Shown: piece after piece, positions 45,399 through 55,893 of the stretch
Layout: each line of letters begins with the position of its first letter
How positions within the stretch are numbered: position 1 is the first letter of the stretch
Source of the DNA: Perkinsus olseni
Lineage: Eukaryota; Perkinsozoa; Perkinsida; Perkinsidae
Length of the DNA stretch: 59,746 nucleotides
Assembly: GCA_013115135.1 (NCBI GenBank)
Contig: JABANP010000318.1
Span: 1-59,746, forward strand
Reading direction: 5' to 3'
Made by a program: the position numbers and the translations under genes
The notes under the pieces: model-generated
The model's database searches: none
What the model saw: the letters and a program-made list of their open reading frames with translations, nothing else
Told to the model about the DNA's origin: nothing

Positions 45399-46391
45399 TC
45401 AGAGGTTGAATTTTCTAGGCAAGCGGCGGTCCCACTCAACGAGCTCGTCGCGATGAAGTTTTCTTCTCACATCACCGACGTTGCAAAGTACGTTGGACTC
45501 ATCATCGGTAGCCAGCAGACCAGCTCCCTCCTCAACATCCATATCAACAACATCAGCGGCGGCTTTCCTCCGACTCCTTCTGAACCACGAAAAGACACTC
45601 GAACGCTCTTGGTTCTCAACCCTCGACTTTCTCAGGATCACATACTCAGACGTTTCTCCCAAGGGCGAGTCCATCCCTGGCACGATGACGGATATCACTC
45701 CGTTACAAAGTCGATGATATGTCACGTAGTAGTCTTCCTCGTCGTCTGCTTCCCTCAGAGTGAGGCTTGCCTCGCTAACCTGGCCCTTCTGGAATCCGAG
45801 AGAGACACTTCTTCTCATTCGGCTACCGGTGTAAAGGCCGTCTTCCACTGATGATTGAGGGAAGGGATGGAGCGCTGAGAAACCGTCGTCACATAGCCGT
45901 TGTAATTCGATCTCGATTTTCCGTGGCAGGTCATCATACCCTTGGCCGTGAGAGTCATCTTTCACCTGGTGAATATTATCGAAACATTTGCCGCCTCCAA
46001 CGACGTCTGCAGTGTACTCTGATGTCTGGCCGTCTTTCACACGGAGAATCCTTGTTTTGTTGACAACTCCATAGACGTATTGCCCGGTGTTGTGTGGTAC
46101 GAAGTCGCAGGTGTGGAGGTATGCCATCTTCGGATTGTGGCCCTGCCTCATAGCCTTTCCCAGGAAATGTTTGAAATAGTGGGTGAATCCAAGCCGTTGG
46201 GAGTCGGTCAAGGTACCGATCGCCCCTGTGGGTCTCGGGAGAAGAAAGAATTCTGTCCCGTCACCGTGGATTCTCCCATACAGTATTTCTTGCTGTCTGT
46301 GCGGCTCAGCCCCGGTGGGGGAAGTCAGTAGGCTGCTGACCAAGGCTATACACCAGAATCTTATGTCGATGGAGGGAATCGGGAAAATCAT
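45399..46391 (-). CDS. tandem secreted-protein family, member 1
   Basis: Single exon, about 330 aa from ATG 46391 (chosen to match member 4; ATG 46403 is also in frame). Signal peptide FWCIALVSSLLTSPTGA is followed by the conserved EPHRQQEILYGRIHGDGTEF. Then VNKTRILRVKDGQTSEY, GGKCFDNI, LQRLCDDGFSAL, DGLYTGSRMRRSVS, YYVTYHRLCNGVISVIVPG and YVILRKSR. A basic aromatic stretch FSWFRRSRRKAAA precedes the acidic DDESNVLC and the end LHRDELVEWDRRLPRKFNL. Four cysteines recur in all complete members, suggesting two disulphides. No membrane anchor, so a secreted or vacuolar product is inferred. No known family; lineage-specific expansion is likely. Confidence 0.85.
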   Translation of the reverse strand: MIFPIPSIDIRFWCIALVSSLLTSPTGAEPHRQQEILYGRIHGDGTEFFLLPRPTGAIGTLTDSQRLGFTHYFKHFLGKAMRQGHNPKMAYLHTCDFVPHNTGQYVYGVVNKTRILRVKDGQTSEYTADVVGGGKCFDNIHQVKDDSHGQGYDDLPRKIEIELQRLCDDGFSALHPFPQSSVEDGLYTGSRMRRSVSLGFQKGQVSEASLTLREADDEEDYYVTYHRLCNGVISVIVPGMDSPLGETSEYVILRKSRVENQERSSVFSWFRRSRRKAAADVVDMDVEEGAGLLATDDESNVLCNVGDVRRKLHRDELVEWDRRLPRKFNL

Positions 46392-46726
46392 CGGTAAAAA
46401 CATTCGATCTGTTTCATAGAGCTCAAGCAGGCATCACTAAATCCCCACATCGAATGCTGGACCGAGGGGCCGTCCCAGCATTCGCGGTTACCGGAACCCA
46501 CAGCCACCAGTCTACTGTTGCAAAGAGCTCGTGATCAGGTCTACTCACTTGTACACCTCTCATGCGCTTAGCTGGACACGGTGATACGGCAAGGGTGCAA
46601 AGACCCCTGGCGGTACTTACTCTCGGAAAGTAAGTGAAGAAGCCTCAGGCGACCTAACCCTTCCTCACGATACCCGATAGAAGTTGAGTGGGAAGATGGA
46701 CTTCCGGACCCCCTACGGTGTGAATT

Positions 46727-46868
46727 GTTCAACACTGTTTTGCCATGAGATGTACACAACGTTAAATGGCTGACACGCAGGACACGAGGACAGGCCAACA
46801 CGGATACCCTGCGCACCCACATGCCTTCATCATTCAGGAATACATGAACACGCTGAATACACAACAAA
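46727..46868. repeat. array 3'-flank repeat, copy 2
   Basis: Second copy of the 45047-45190 flank, roughly 85-90% identical by eye, downstream of family member 2. It shows that the duplication unit includes gene plus 3' flank. Confidence 0.85.
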
Positions 46869-47086
46869 AATTGATATATATCGTGTAAGGACGTTACAAC
46901 GGACAAAGCAGCTCTGATGATGCATCACAGCATCTCCTCCAGCTTCGTCGTAAAAGCACCCACACTGATGAGGCTGAGAGGGAGTAATGGGCTGATGAAG
47001 AGCCGACATCATCGGGAGGACGGCTTGTGCGGATCGAAATCATTAAAGCTCACAGTGCTTTGAATTGACGACCAACTGGTGATGTT

Positions 47087-48094
47087 TTACTCGACTTCAT
47101 AGAGTGGTTTGAGGTTGAACTCCTTCGGCAGGCCCCGATCCCAGAACATGAGCTCATCGCCAGCTAGCCTTCTTCTTATGTGTTTACCACCACACAACGC
47201 GTTCGACTCGTCATCACCAGCGAGCAGACCGGCTTGTTCGTCACCAGCGGCGGCTCCTGTCTGAGCTCTTCTCTCTTTCCACCATGAAAACAAACTCCAG
47301 CTTCGTTTTTTGCTTTCCCTTGACTTCTTCAGAATCACATAAGGCGATATCTTCTCGGTGGGTGACCTCAGCGTGGGTACCACGACGGCAATTACTCCGT
47401 CACAAAGCGGATAATACGTGACGTAGTAGTCCTCCTCCTCGTTTATCTCCTTGAGGGTGAGCTCTGCTTCCTTTACCTCTCCATTGCGGAATCGAAAGAA
47501 GACGTTCCTGTTCACTCGGCTGCCGAGGTAGACACCATCTAGCACCGACATGTTAGTGGAGGGACGAAGTGCGGAGAAGCCGCCAGCACAGATCTGTTGC
47601 AGCTCCCATACGACTTTCCCCGGGGGGTCCTCGTATACTTGGCCATTCGCGTACTCTCGCTGGCGAATATTATCGAAGCATTTACCGCCCTCAATGGAGT
47701 CAGGGACGTCAGCGACATATTCTGAAGTCTCGCCGTCCTTTACACGGAAGATTCTAGTCTTGTTGACCACATCAAGATCGTATCGCTTCGTGTTGTGTGG
47801 TAGGAAGTCACTGGTGCGCAGGTCTGCCTTAGCCTGGCTGCGGCCCTGACTAATGGCACGCTCGGGGAAGAGGTTGTAGTGTTGGGTCAACCCGAGGCGA
47901 TGAGCAGTGCTGAGGTCACTGATGGCGACTTTTACTCCCGGTATGAAGAAGAACTCCGTGCCATCACCGTGGACTCTTCCATAGAGCACTTCTTTCTGTC
48001 TGTAGCCTTCGGCGTCGATGAGATATACCAGTAGGTTGCCGGCCAAAGCGAGATACCATAATGTATTATTGATGAGGGGATTCGAGGAGACCAT
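47087..48094 (-). CDS. tandem secreted-protein family, member 2
   Basis: Single exon, about 335 aa from ATG 48094, chosen because the preceding 24 residues of the open frame are not conserved while the frame from here gives a good signal peptide (NTLWYLALAGNLLVYLIDA). It keeps EGYRQKEVLYGRVHGDGTEF, RIFRVKDGETSEYVADV, GGKCFDNIRQ, LQQICAGGFSAL, DGVYLGSRVNRNVFFRF, YYVTYYPLCDGVIAVVVP and YVILKKSRESKKRS. The aromatic-basic stretch here is WSLFSWWKERRAQTG, then AGLLAGDDESNALC and ELMFWDRGLPKEFNL. It is closest to member 1 in the central part. Function unknown; probably secreted. Confidence 0.85.
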   Translation of the reverse strand: MVSSNPLINNTLWYLALAGNLLVYLIDAEGYRQKEVLYGRVHGDGTEFFFIPGVKVAISDLSTAHRLGLTQHYNLFPERAISQGRSQAKADLRTSDFLPHNTKRYDLDVVNKTRIFRVKDGETSEYVADVPDSIEGGKCFDNIRQREYANGQVYEDPPGKVVWELQQICAGGFSALRPSTNMSVLDGVYLGSRVNRNVFFRFRNGEVKEAELTLKEINEEEDYYVTYYPLCDGVIAVVVPTLRSPTEKISPYVILKKSRESKKRSWSLFSWWKERRAQTGAAAGDEQAGLLAGDDESNALCGGKHIRRRLAGDELMFWDRGLPKEFNLKPLYEVE

Positions 48095-48731
48095 TAAGAG
48101 AGGGTTCAAAGCTGCATGAATGAAGATCTCGCGGCCAACGCAGGACTCCAAGGCAACCATCACCACCGGTCACGGCCTCAGCGAGGTCGAGCCACTGCGG
48201 ACAGTTGCAAGCTGGCCTGCGCTAGCGAGTTGAGTTCAGTCAATCGGAGTGAGCAGGGGAAGTCTTGGCCCGAGACTCTCGGAGTAGCTTGATAGCCTGG
48301 AGCGCCCTCTGTGCTGAGTAACGTGGCGGATGCAGTGTACCGTGTACAGCACGATCGAGGAACTTCCGAACGGTGCTCACGCAGAGCGTGCATGTCCTTG
48401 ACCGAGCTCGTTGGTCTGCTTCCCTACTCTCTGGTAAGGTGTAAACCACCCTGGACTGTCATTACACAAGTGGATAGAGTCGTCATCCCGTCGTCATCAG
48501 CTACTTTGGATTGGTCGAACACGATTCCGTCATAATATACACACAACGTAACATGTCATACACACAGAGAGCAAAAAGACTTCGTTCATAACTGCACATG
48601 AACACATGCTTAGAACCGCGAATGATTGATATACTTCAGGATAATCTACGAGACAGCTTGCGAGTATCAACATCGTTTTCGTTTAAGTAATGACTTTATA
48701 GACTCGAAGACACCGCCGGTGGGATCTAGGT

Positions 48732-49736
48732 CTAGCTTCGGGCCAGCTTTCTACGCTTCGTTTCGAGAACGAAATCATCGGACAAGTAGCGGTCCCACTT
48801 GTCCAGGAGTTCATAGCGGGCGATCCTTTCCATCACATGCTCAGCCTTGCAGATCACGTTCGACTCATCGTCATCAGCCAGGAGACCATCTAGCTCATCC
48901 TCTCCGGTGGAGGCTTTCTTTCGACTCCTTCTCCCAAAGAACGAAAAGAGTCCTCTCTTCTCGGATTTCTTCGAAGCCGGCTCGACCGACTTTCTCAGGA
49001 CGACGAAGGTGGATATATTCTCGGACTCCAAACTCGCCGCTGGTAGCACGGCAGCTATCACTCCGTCGCAGAGCGGATAATACAAGACAATACGTAACTC
49101 TTGGTTGACCTCCCCCACGACCAGGCCGGCGTTCATCACTTCACCTTTCTGGAAAGTGAAGGAAACAGTTCTATCCAGTCGACTACCGGTATAAGAGCCA
49201 TCCAGAACCGACAAGTCACGAGCGGGTGAAAGAGCAGAAAATCCGTTCTGGCAGATCTGTTGCAGTTCCATTGCCACGTAGGGTGGTGGAGCCTCGAAAT
49301 TCTCAGAAAAGGAGTCCTTCCGTTGGCGAATATTATCAAAACATGTGTCACCCCCAAGGACGTCAGCGACATATTCTGAAGTCTGACCATCTTTGAAGCG
49401 CAGGATCCTGGTCGTGTTGACCTCGTCATTATCGTTTATGAACGTGTTGTATGGTACCAGGTGAGAAGTCCACAGGCTGGTCGTCTTGGTACCGTCCCTT
49501 TGGCTACTCGTCTGCCCACGGAATTCGTCGTAACCGCCACTAATGCCTAGCACATAAGCAGTGTCGAGGTCACCGATGGCTGCCTCATCTCCCGGTATGA
49601 AAAAGAACTCCGTGCCGACACCGTGGACTCTTCCGTAAAGCACTTCTTGCTGTCGGTAGCCTTGGGCGTCGGTGAGATAGACCAGCAGGCTGCCGGCCAA
49701 GGCGAGGCAACAGACTGTATTGTTAACGAAGGCCAT
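48732..49736 (-). CDS. tandem secreted-protein family, member 3
   Basis: Single exon, 334 aa from ATG 49736, with signal peptide VCCLALAGSLLVYLTDA. Conserved parts are QGYRQQEVLYGRVHGVGTEF, TRILRFKDGQTSEYVADV, GDTCFDNIRQ, LQQICQNGFSAL, DGSYTGSRLDRTVSFTF, YYPLCDGVIAAVLP, FVVLRKS, the basic run GLFSFFGRRSRKKAS and DGLLADDDESNVIC. It diverges at the very C-terminus, which has an extra basic tail (ETKRRKLARS) after WDRYLSDDFVL. The RRSRKK run could be a furin-like processing site, an inference from sequence only. Confidence 0.85.
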   Translation of the reverse strand: MAFVNNTVCCLALAGSLLVYLTDAQGYRQQEVLYGRVHGVGTEFFFIPGDEAAIGDLDTAYVLGISGGYDEFRGQTSSQRDGTKTTSLWTSHLVPYNTFINDNDEVNTTRILRFKDGQTSEYVADVLGGDTCFDNIRQRKDSFSENFEAPPPYVAMELQQICQNGFSALSPARDLSVLDGSYTGSRLDRTVSFTFQKGEVMNAGLVVGEVNQELRIVLYYPLCDGVIAAVLPAASLESENISTFVVLRKSVEPASKKSEKRGLFSFFGRRSRKKASTGEDELDGLLADDDESNVICKAEHVMERIARYELLDKWDRYLSDDFVLETKRRKLARS

Positions 49737-50446
49737 TGAGAGAAGCTTCGGAGCTGCAACAAGATGGGATTCATTCGCCTGTGAGGCAGGTAAGATTTCT
49801 TATGAGATCAAGCGCCCCCAAGGAACTGTCCTCAGCTCCGCCGCCCCTCCTTGCATGGAGCGACGTGAGCGTACAAAGGGAACTCGAACGCCATGAAGAT
49901 ACATTGGGCGCGTGCACTTCGAGGGGATGACCTTGCCGGTGCGTTTCCTTGTTACGTCTTCGTTTATTCACATCTCACCGAATGTGATTTCAACACCCAC
50001 GAACACTGTTTGCAAGAAATATACGTGGCCCACTAGCTGAGCTCATTCGGCTCACACTCGAGTGAGAAAGATACCGCAGGGTTTCCCCAGAGCTTCGACC
50101 AGAGAGATGCCCCTCCTAGCCGAGGGCTATTGTTGAACACTGGTCCATTACTTGGCGTCGATCATAACACATCATGGAGGCATGGGTGAGGTAGAAGAGA
50201 AATCCCTATGGCTCAAGGGATAAAGCCTGTCGAGGACCGCAAAGGCAGCCTCCATGCTTTTATTCGCCACGACATGACGATGAGTAATAATTGGCACGAT
50301 CACAAGAAGAACTGATAGATTTGCACGATGATAGCTGATGAATATGAAAGGCTTCTCAAGCGATGGTTCGGGTGCCCTCAAGTCGTTCATGAGAGTTTGA
50401 GAAGTCGAGACAGTAACGGAAAAGGTCAAGTCCCGCAACGACCAGC

Positions 50447-51439
50447 CTAATACACCAGTTTAAGGACGAAGTCTTCAGGCATGTTGCGGTCCCATTTCTC
50501 GAGCAGCTCATCCCGATTTAGTTTCCTTCTCTCGTGGGCAGCATTGCAGAGTGGATGTGACCCCTGGTTCCCAGCATGTAGACTCTGTAGTTCAACATCA
50601 TCGCTGTTTCCCTCATCACTTCTCTTCCTCCTCAAACGGGAGAGAAAACTCTTGCTTCGTTTTTTCGGTTTCTCCGATTTCTTCAACATAACATAGTATG
50701 CCTTATCCTCAGTGGGCAACTTGTCCGCCGGCACTATGATAGCGAGCATGCCGTCACAGACCGGATAGTAGGTTATGCTGCGGCAGTCCTCGCCGACCCT
50801 CTTGACAGTCAGGCCGGCGCCCATCATCTTGCCGTCGTGAACCTCGAGCGAGACGTTTCTTTCCATTCGGGTGCCGGTGTAGAATCCGTCCACCAGCGGT
50901 GAATCAGGGGAAGGCTGAAGCGCCGAGAAACCGCTCTGGCACAGCTCGGCCAGCTCTTCTTGGATATTCTCAGGTGCGACCTTGGATACTCGGCCCTGGG
51001 AGTCCTCTAACTCGCGAATATTATCAAAGCATTTATCACCCTCGACGACGTCAGCGGCATATTCTTTAGTTTCGCCTTCTTCCACTCGGAGAATTCTCGT
51101 CTGGTTGACCACGTTGTTATTATCCTTGAGCGTGTTGTGCGGCAAGAAGTCGTATGTGTGCAACCCTGTCCTCTGCGGCTTGGGGCCCGGTCCTTTGGTT
51201 TTATCAGGGAAATAGTGGGAGTGCTTGCTAAGCCCGCTGTTCTGAGCAGTGGAGAGGGAGCCGATGGCTGCCTTCACCCTTGGCAGGAGAAAGAATTCTG
51301 CTCCTTCATCACCGCGGACTCTTCCATAAAGGACTTCTTGCTGTCTGTAAGGCTCAGCCCCAGTGAGATATACCAGAAGACTGCCGATCAAGGCGATGCA
51401 CCAAAACCTTATGTTGATGAGAGGAATTGAAGAGATCAT
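50447..51439 (-). CDS. tandem secreted-protein family, member 4
   Basis: Single exon, about 330 aa from ATG 51439, signal peptide FWCIALIGSLLVYLTGA. Conserved parts are EPYRQQEVLYGRVRGDEGAE, TRILRVEEGETKEYAADV, GDKCFDNI, LAELCQSGFSAL, DGFYTGTRMERNVSLEV, YYPVCDGMLAIIVP, YVMLKKSEKPKKRS and the basic FLSRLRRKRSDEG. The DDESN signature is changed to GNQGSHPLC, the most divergent member at that point, but the end LNRDELLEKWDRNMPEDFVL is kept. It is the outermost complete copy; starts of the four copies are spaced 1703, 1642 and 1703 bp. Confidence 0.85.
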   Translation of the reverse strand: MISSIPLINIRFWCIALIGSLLVYLTGAEPYRQQEVLYGRVRGDEGAEFFLLPRVKAAIGSLSTAQNSGLSKHSHYFPDKTKGPGPKPQRTGLHTYDFLPHNTLKDNNNVVNQTRILRVEEGETKEYAADVVEGDKCFDNIRELEDSQGRVSKVAPENIQEELAELCQSGFSALQPSPDSPLVDGFYTGTRMERNVSLEVHDGKMMGAGLTVKRVGEDCRSITYYPVCDGMLAIIVPADKLPTEDKAYYVMLKKSEKPKKRSKSFLSRLRRKRSDEGNSDDVELQSLHAGNQGSHPLCNAAHERRKLNRDELLEKWDRNMPEDFVLKLVY

Positions 51440-52049
51440 CAAGGAAGGGTCCGAAGCTTTAACCCGATTCAGGGCACGCGGTGCACTCTTGTCAGCTCAG
51501 CATTGTTGAAGAAAGCGGACCGAGATAAAACGGGGAAACAATTATCGTTCAGTTGACATGGAAGTAGTCCGTGCCTGCTAACCGTAAGGTACCTCGCCCT
51601 CTCGACGGGCCTCAGTGCTTCCAGGAGCAATTGTTGAAACCAGTCGAAAGAACCAGTTCGGCGGGCAGGGGACTGTCAGGGGCGGCCGTGATCACACAAG
51701 AAAGTGCATGAGCCGCAACTCAGCAAATCAAGCCGCTACGGCGGGACAGCGCGGGAATACAGAAGCGGCTAAAGGCGGGCGATTAGGGAAACGGGAGACG
51801 CTCGAAAAAGGATCAGAATATTATTTCCAACCTGGAAGAGCACGCCCACTTGATCGAGTGGCTTGTGCACTACAGTGTAGTACTGTGCATGACCGCACAG
51901 GCCAAGGTTATTTCTACTTCCAGCGAGACTGAATGGATGAGGTTCCCTCCCTGCTAGTAGATCATCGAGTCGATGAAGATTGCGCGCCGCTAGTCTTGTG
52001 AGTCTGGCTACCGAGCTGCGATTCTTGTATCCCAGCTAGTGGCCTATCA
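51440..52049. other. stretch without a supported gene
   Basis: Upstream of family member 4. A plus frame 51615-51932 is open but polar and without recognisable features. Probably promoter and spacer of the array. Confidence 0.35.
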
Positions 52050-52460
52050 ACCCTTCCACTTGATCACTTTGACCGTCTCTGTCTCCAAAGGCAAGACGGC
52101 AACTGGGCTCAACAATTTTGTCTTCACATTCACCCGTAGATTCGACCTTGGCATTGGAGTCGCCCGAGTGCCGTCAACTTCACCATCTTCAATTAAAGTT
52201 ACTGCTCTTCAATTACTGCTTTCTACATCGAGCTCTCCTTGCGGTCTGAGTCCACCTCCATTCGCCAGGGGAATTAACACGATGTACATGCGTGCTGATC
52301 TGTTGTGACACGCGTCTCCGTCCCGCATCATAGTGATATAGACTTCACACCGATAACTTTCTATTATGAAGGTCTTGCCAGTGATTCTTATGTGCCTGCC
52401 GTCCACCGGATTTGCTTTATCGCAACTTGCGATAAAGTCCGGAAACCTCTCGACCCTCAA
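52050..52460 (-). CDS. possible secreted-type protein exon(s), interrupted
   Basis: The minus strand reads RFPDFIASCDKANPVDGRH, ITGKTFIIESYRCEVYITMM, DGDACHNRSARMYIVLIPL, then an in-frame TGA, then, in the same frame, IEDGEVDGTRATPMPRSN, LRVNVKTKLLSP and ETETVKVIKWKG before a stop. The two halves look like beta units beginning VDGR and VDGT, similar to the DG-Y units of the secreted genes elsewhere in the window. The start is not found; a signal peptide on the opposite strand (MKVLPVILMCLPSTGFALS, 52366) competes. A decayed family member or an unrecognised intron would explain the stop. Confidence 0.35.
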
Positions 52461-53263
52461 GCTTCATTACAGAGCCCTAGCATCATCATCACCACGACGC
52501 ACCGGAGTTGAAAGTGATCAATCCAAGTTGGAGGCTCCAACTGCTTCGTACACTTGACGGAAACGACCCATACTTGCTATGATTAGCGATATGCCACTAA
52601 CGTCGACGTATTCTTGTTGTATCTGTAGCCGCTTTGTACAATCAAGATCGCCATGAAACGACCCAAATACGTCCCTTCTGTGCGAGATGATGCATCACTA
52701 CGGTGCATGAAGCCTCTATGAGCTGAGCACATCAGTGGAAGTTCAACTAAGTCGGTGCTGGTGTTGGACGATGAGCTTACACAGTTTGTGGCACACACCC
52801 ATCAGTGCCGCGTAACAGAGGCTAGCGATGGCTAAGTACGGTGAGAGAGCAGGTGGAATGGAGGCTTCGTGCGAATTTGTCGTGGCATTGTCTACGTACT
52901 CACACTTTGTCGGCCTCACAAATGGCCTCACTGCGGCTACTGTTGCTTCTAGTTGCCGTTGCGGCTAACCGAAGGCGGAATACTTCATCACTGAAAGCCT
53001 TCTAGTTCGAGTTTTTTAGTATAAGAGGCGAGTCGAACTTTTCAATGAAAAGTTTCGTTTGGAATGCTTGTGGAAGACTTTGCTAAGTTTGCGTACCGTT
53101 GGTTAGCGCCGCACCGTGTTCAGCACGGCTTGTGCGACCGGCGCATGAGAAGTCGACGTGAGCATGATAGAACTGAGCATAGAAATCTGTCCTGCTAGCC
53201 AAAAAGCCGTCAACAAGGTCTACCTGGGCACTGAAATGGGGAGCTCTTCGCATGATCGTTTGC
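52461..53263. other. stretch without a supported gene
   Basis: Several short frames, including a minus frame with a hydrophobic run (AIASLCYAALMGVC), but no consistent exon chain. No RNA gene recognised. Confidence 0.3.
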
Positions 53264-53292
53264 CCCCAGTGTGAGTTCAGCTCACACTGGGG
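53264..53292. repeat. perfect inverted repeat (12-bp stem, 5-nt loop)
   Basis: CCCCAGTGTGAG and CTCACACTGGGG face each other across TTCAG. It sits just upstream of the membrane-protein gene start and overlaps a possible GTGTGAG/TTCAG splice pair. Confidence 0.85.
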
Positions 53293-53352
53293 AACAAGCG
53301 TTCAACTTACCGAGTTTCGAGGCTCAGCGTTGTATCGAGATTCTCCCTCGCA

Positions 53353-54902
53353 TGGTTGCCACATCCGTCGCAGCAGTGCTGTCCACGGGGGAAAATGTCG
53401 TATTTCCGACTCCGGTGTACGACAGCCCTATCCTCACCATCTACAACCCGTACGAACTGTGGAAGTGAGGCGATCGTCGTGTTGGGCCTGGCCGCTCCAT
53501 TGTGATGCTGGTCAGGCTCAACCCTTCGTACATCGCAGCCGAGTACTTCTACTTCATCTTCGCAGCTGCTGCGTTCTATCACGCTTTCACGCATCGAAGT
53601 AACTCTGACGAGTCCAGCCTGCCAAGATGTTGTTTGTTACCTCTCAGAGGCTGGCAACAGTCTAGGGCTGTGGCTGGGCTGCCTCTTCAGTGGAGCCATA
53701 GTGGAACTCTTCACCATACTCTCACCGCAGGTGCGCCTTTGCCGACGGGGAGACCGATGGTGGCCATTCCAGCCGGATTTCCGTCGAACGCGTGCGTTGC
53801 CTCTACCGAATCTAGTATCTCTCAGATTGGCAACTTTTATCACACACAAGCGTCGGTGATGGTAGCAGGAAGGACGGAGCCGCTGTAGCGTTGAAAGATC
53901 CCTCTTCAGCTGCTTCCGATATATGTCATCCCAGATATATGCTCCTTGGATGTTATGGAGGGATTCAATACCTAGCGGTCCAGCTGGCCTTTACCACCGC
54001 GCCTGATGTGGACCAGAGCCTCTTCCGCAAGCTTGGACTCTCTCTCCTCTCGGGTGTATCTTATTCACTATTTGTTCCCTCCTTCGACCTTGGATACCTC
54101 AGGTCTTGCTGGAAGATATCTTTGGTCCTTTGCTAGACATCATCGGTGCCCATATGCTCTGGTGGGTGTGGCACGAAAGTGACAAACTTTACGAAGGGAA
54201 AATCTCCGGGGTAAGAAGCTGCTTGGGTGTTCACCCGCATCCTCTCCTCAGGTCCCTATAGCGAGTAGCTTTTGGATCCTCTCCGAGACGGCGTGCATCG
54301 GGTTGGTATACTCCTGCATGCGGCTTCGCTCCGCCCTCTCCATCTCCGTCACTATGGCCATGATGGTCCCTCTCCTTCTCAATGTCCCTTTTATGGTGCT
54401 CTACCATCCTATTGTTGAACTCTATGGTCGACCTGAGATGCCATTGTACTTGATGGAGGCCGCGGGAGTTGTCGCAGCGCTACTGCTTGTCACAGGCCAG
54501 CGTCCGCTAAATACTTCTCGCCACGTATTTGGTATGGCTGTGGCCTTCATTGTGGCTCATGCTGTCATTCTCCTGGTCTATCGGAACTGGGCGCCCTACA
54601 ATCTCCGATATTCTTACGGTCAGCCTTTCGTTCACCGGGACTGCCACGGCGAGATGGAGACTGTCTTCTGGGGAACCATGACTAGAGGCAGCTTCCTGTG
54701 TCCAGAGAAGATCGGCGCGGACAAGCTGTTCACGCTTGGGTGTCTGAGCGAGGTCCCAGCAGAAGGGCGATGGTATTGGCTGTGCGGCGTTGAGATGTCT
54801 CCCGAGGCTTTGATGGAAATTACTGTGGAACTGGCAAAGGCGTCTGCGCTGGTGATGTTCATTTTCGCTGCTGCGCGCAGCAACAAAGATAAAGCGGATT
54901 GA
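53353..54902 (+). CDS. multi-pass membrane protein, DUF7802-like
   Basis: Start at ATG 53353 is tentative; the frame is open further upstream. Exons give PILTIYNPYELW joined to EYFYFIFAAAAFYHAF, then LGLWLGCLFSGAIVELFTIL, FGPLLDIIGAHMLWWVWHES with DKLYEGKISG, then VPIASSFWILSE and a long last exon with PLLLNVPFMVLYHPIVELYG, HVFGMAVAFIVAHAVILLVY, HRDCHGEMETVFWGTMTRG, FLCPEKIGADKLFTLGC and EGRWYWLCG, stop 54902. The order of a N-terminal HPxE-like segment, W-W-x-W-H-x-x-D, a GVPxxSxFW motif and a C-terminal CxG cysteine pair matches what I know of the eukaryotic DUF7802 membrane family. About eight membrane helices. Function unknown. Confidence 0.6.
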
Positions 54903-55683
54903 GTCCACGGACCCCAGATTTTCCTTCTACTGTTTGAGTATTGCGTTCGGGTAGTCAGATTCCATATGAGCTGATTCCCTGAAGCAACGCTTGAGGACCA
55001 CTCACTGAGCGCGGTGGACGGTGGGTCCAGCAATAGAGATGCACTACTGTGACAACGAAACCTCCACTGTTGCCGCGTACCCACATTGTCCCTTGTGCGC
55101 CGTTGCACGCTGGGCCTCTGTTCGTCTCAGTGACCGCGTGCAGTCCTTGACATGCCGCTAAACATTCTACATGCTACACATGCTACATTCTCCCTAAGTC
55201 CATAACGAGATCAGTTTCCTCGTTCTTTGAGCCTCGTCACAAACACTCACCTGTGCTGAGTTATAGTGCACAGATTGCGTGCCACCACGCCTGCGAAGAA
55301 CAGACGTTGTTGGCGGCTGTGCCAAGTTTGAGACACTATTAGCAAAGTTGATTCCGGCATTTCGTGGAATTGCCAAGGACTTTCGGCTACCACCTAGCCC
55401 GCTCCCGATACCCTGTCTGTCGTTGGCGACGGTGACGCGAATGATGCGAGTGCTGAGGTCCAGTCGCACAAAGTGTTCGTGCGAGTGTCTGGGCTATCCT
55501 AGCGCCTGGCGTGCGGCACGTGAGTTGTTCGATGACTGAGAACTCGGAAACGGGTTAGAGTCTCTCCCTCTCCTGTTCTTCAGTAAGAGTCTACTTATAC
55601 AGCTGATGACGGCTATAGATGATTAGCCCGCCGCAGCCAAACTGACAGCGTTGCGCTTGTCGGCGGTGGTAGCTAGCTTGACC
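54903..55683. other. stretch without a supported gene
   Basis: A plus frame near 55279-55539 and a minus frame at 55194-55469 overlap; neither has an ATG-started, spliceable structure I can support. Confidence 0.35.
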
Positions 55684-55893
55684 ATGTTGCCAATTCTTGC
55701 ATTAGTCCCTGTGTGCGCTGGGGAGTCGTTGAAACCTCTAACTACGGGGACTGGGAGTCGGGGCGGTGGCCACGACGGACCTGCAGGCGGTGAGGGCGAC
55801 AAGGAGCTACGCCGAATGCCCTTCCTGTGGCCTTGCGCCAACAGTTCCTGCGTTTGGCTGCGCACAGCGGGTACACAACCCCTACGCGTGTAG
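55684..55893 (+). CDS. small putative secreted peptide, 69 aa
   Basis: ATG 55684 opens MLPILALVPVCAGESLKPLT, a short hydrophobic leader followed by a Gly-rich linker (TGTGSRGGGHDGPAGGEGD), a basic KELRRMP and LWPCANSSCVWLRTAG before a stop at 55891-55893. Two nearby cysteines follow. Only composition supports it; it could be chance or an exon of something larger. Confidence 0.3.
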   Translation: MLPILALVPVCAGESLKPLTTGTGSRGGGHDGPAGGEGDKELRRMPFLWPCANSSCVWLRTAGTQPLRV

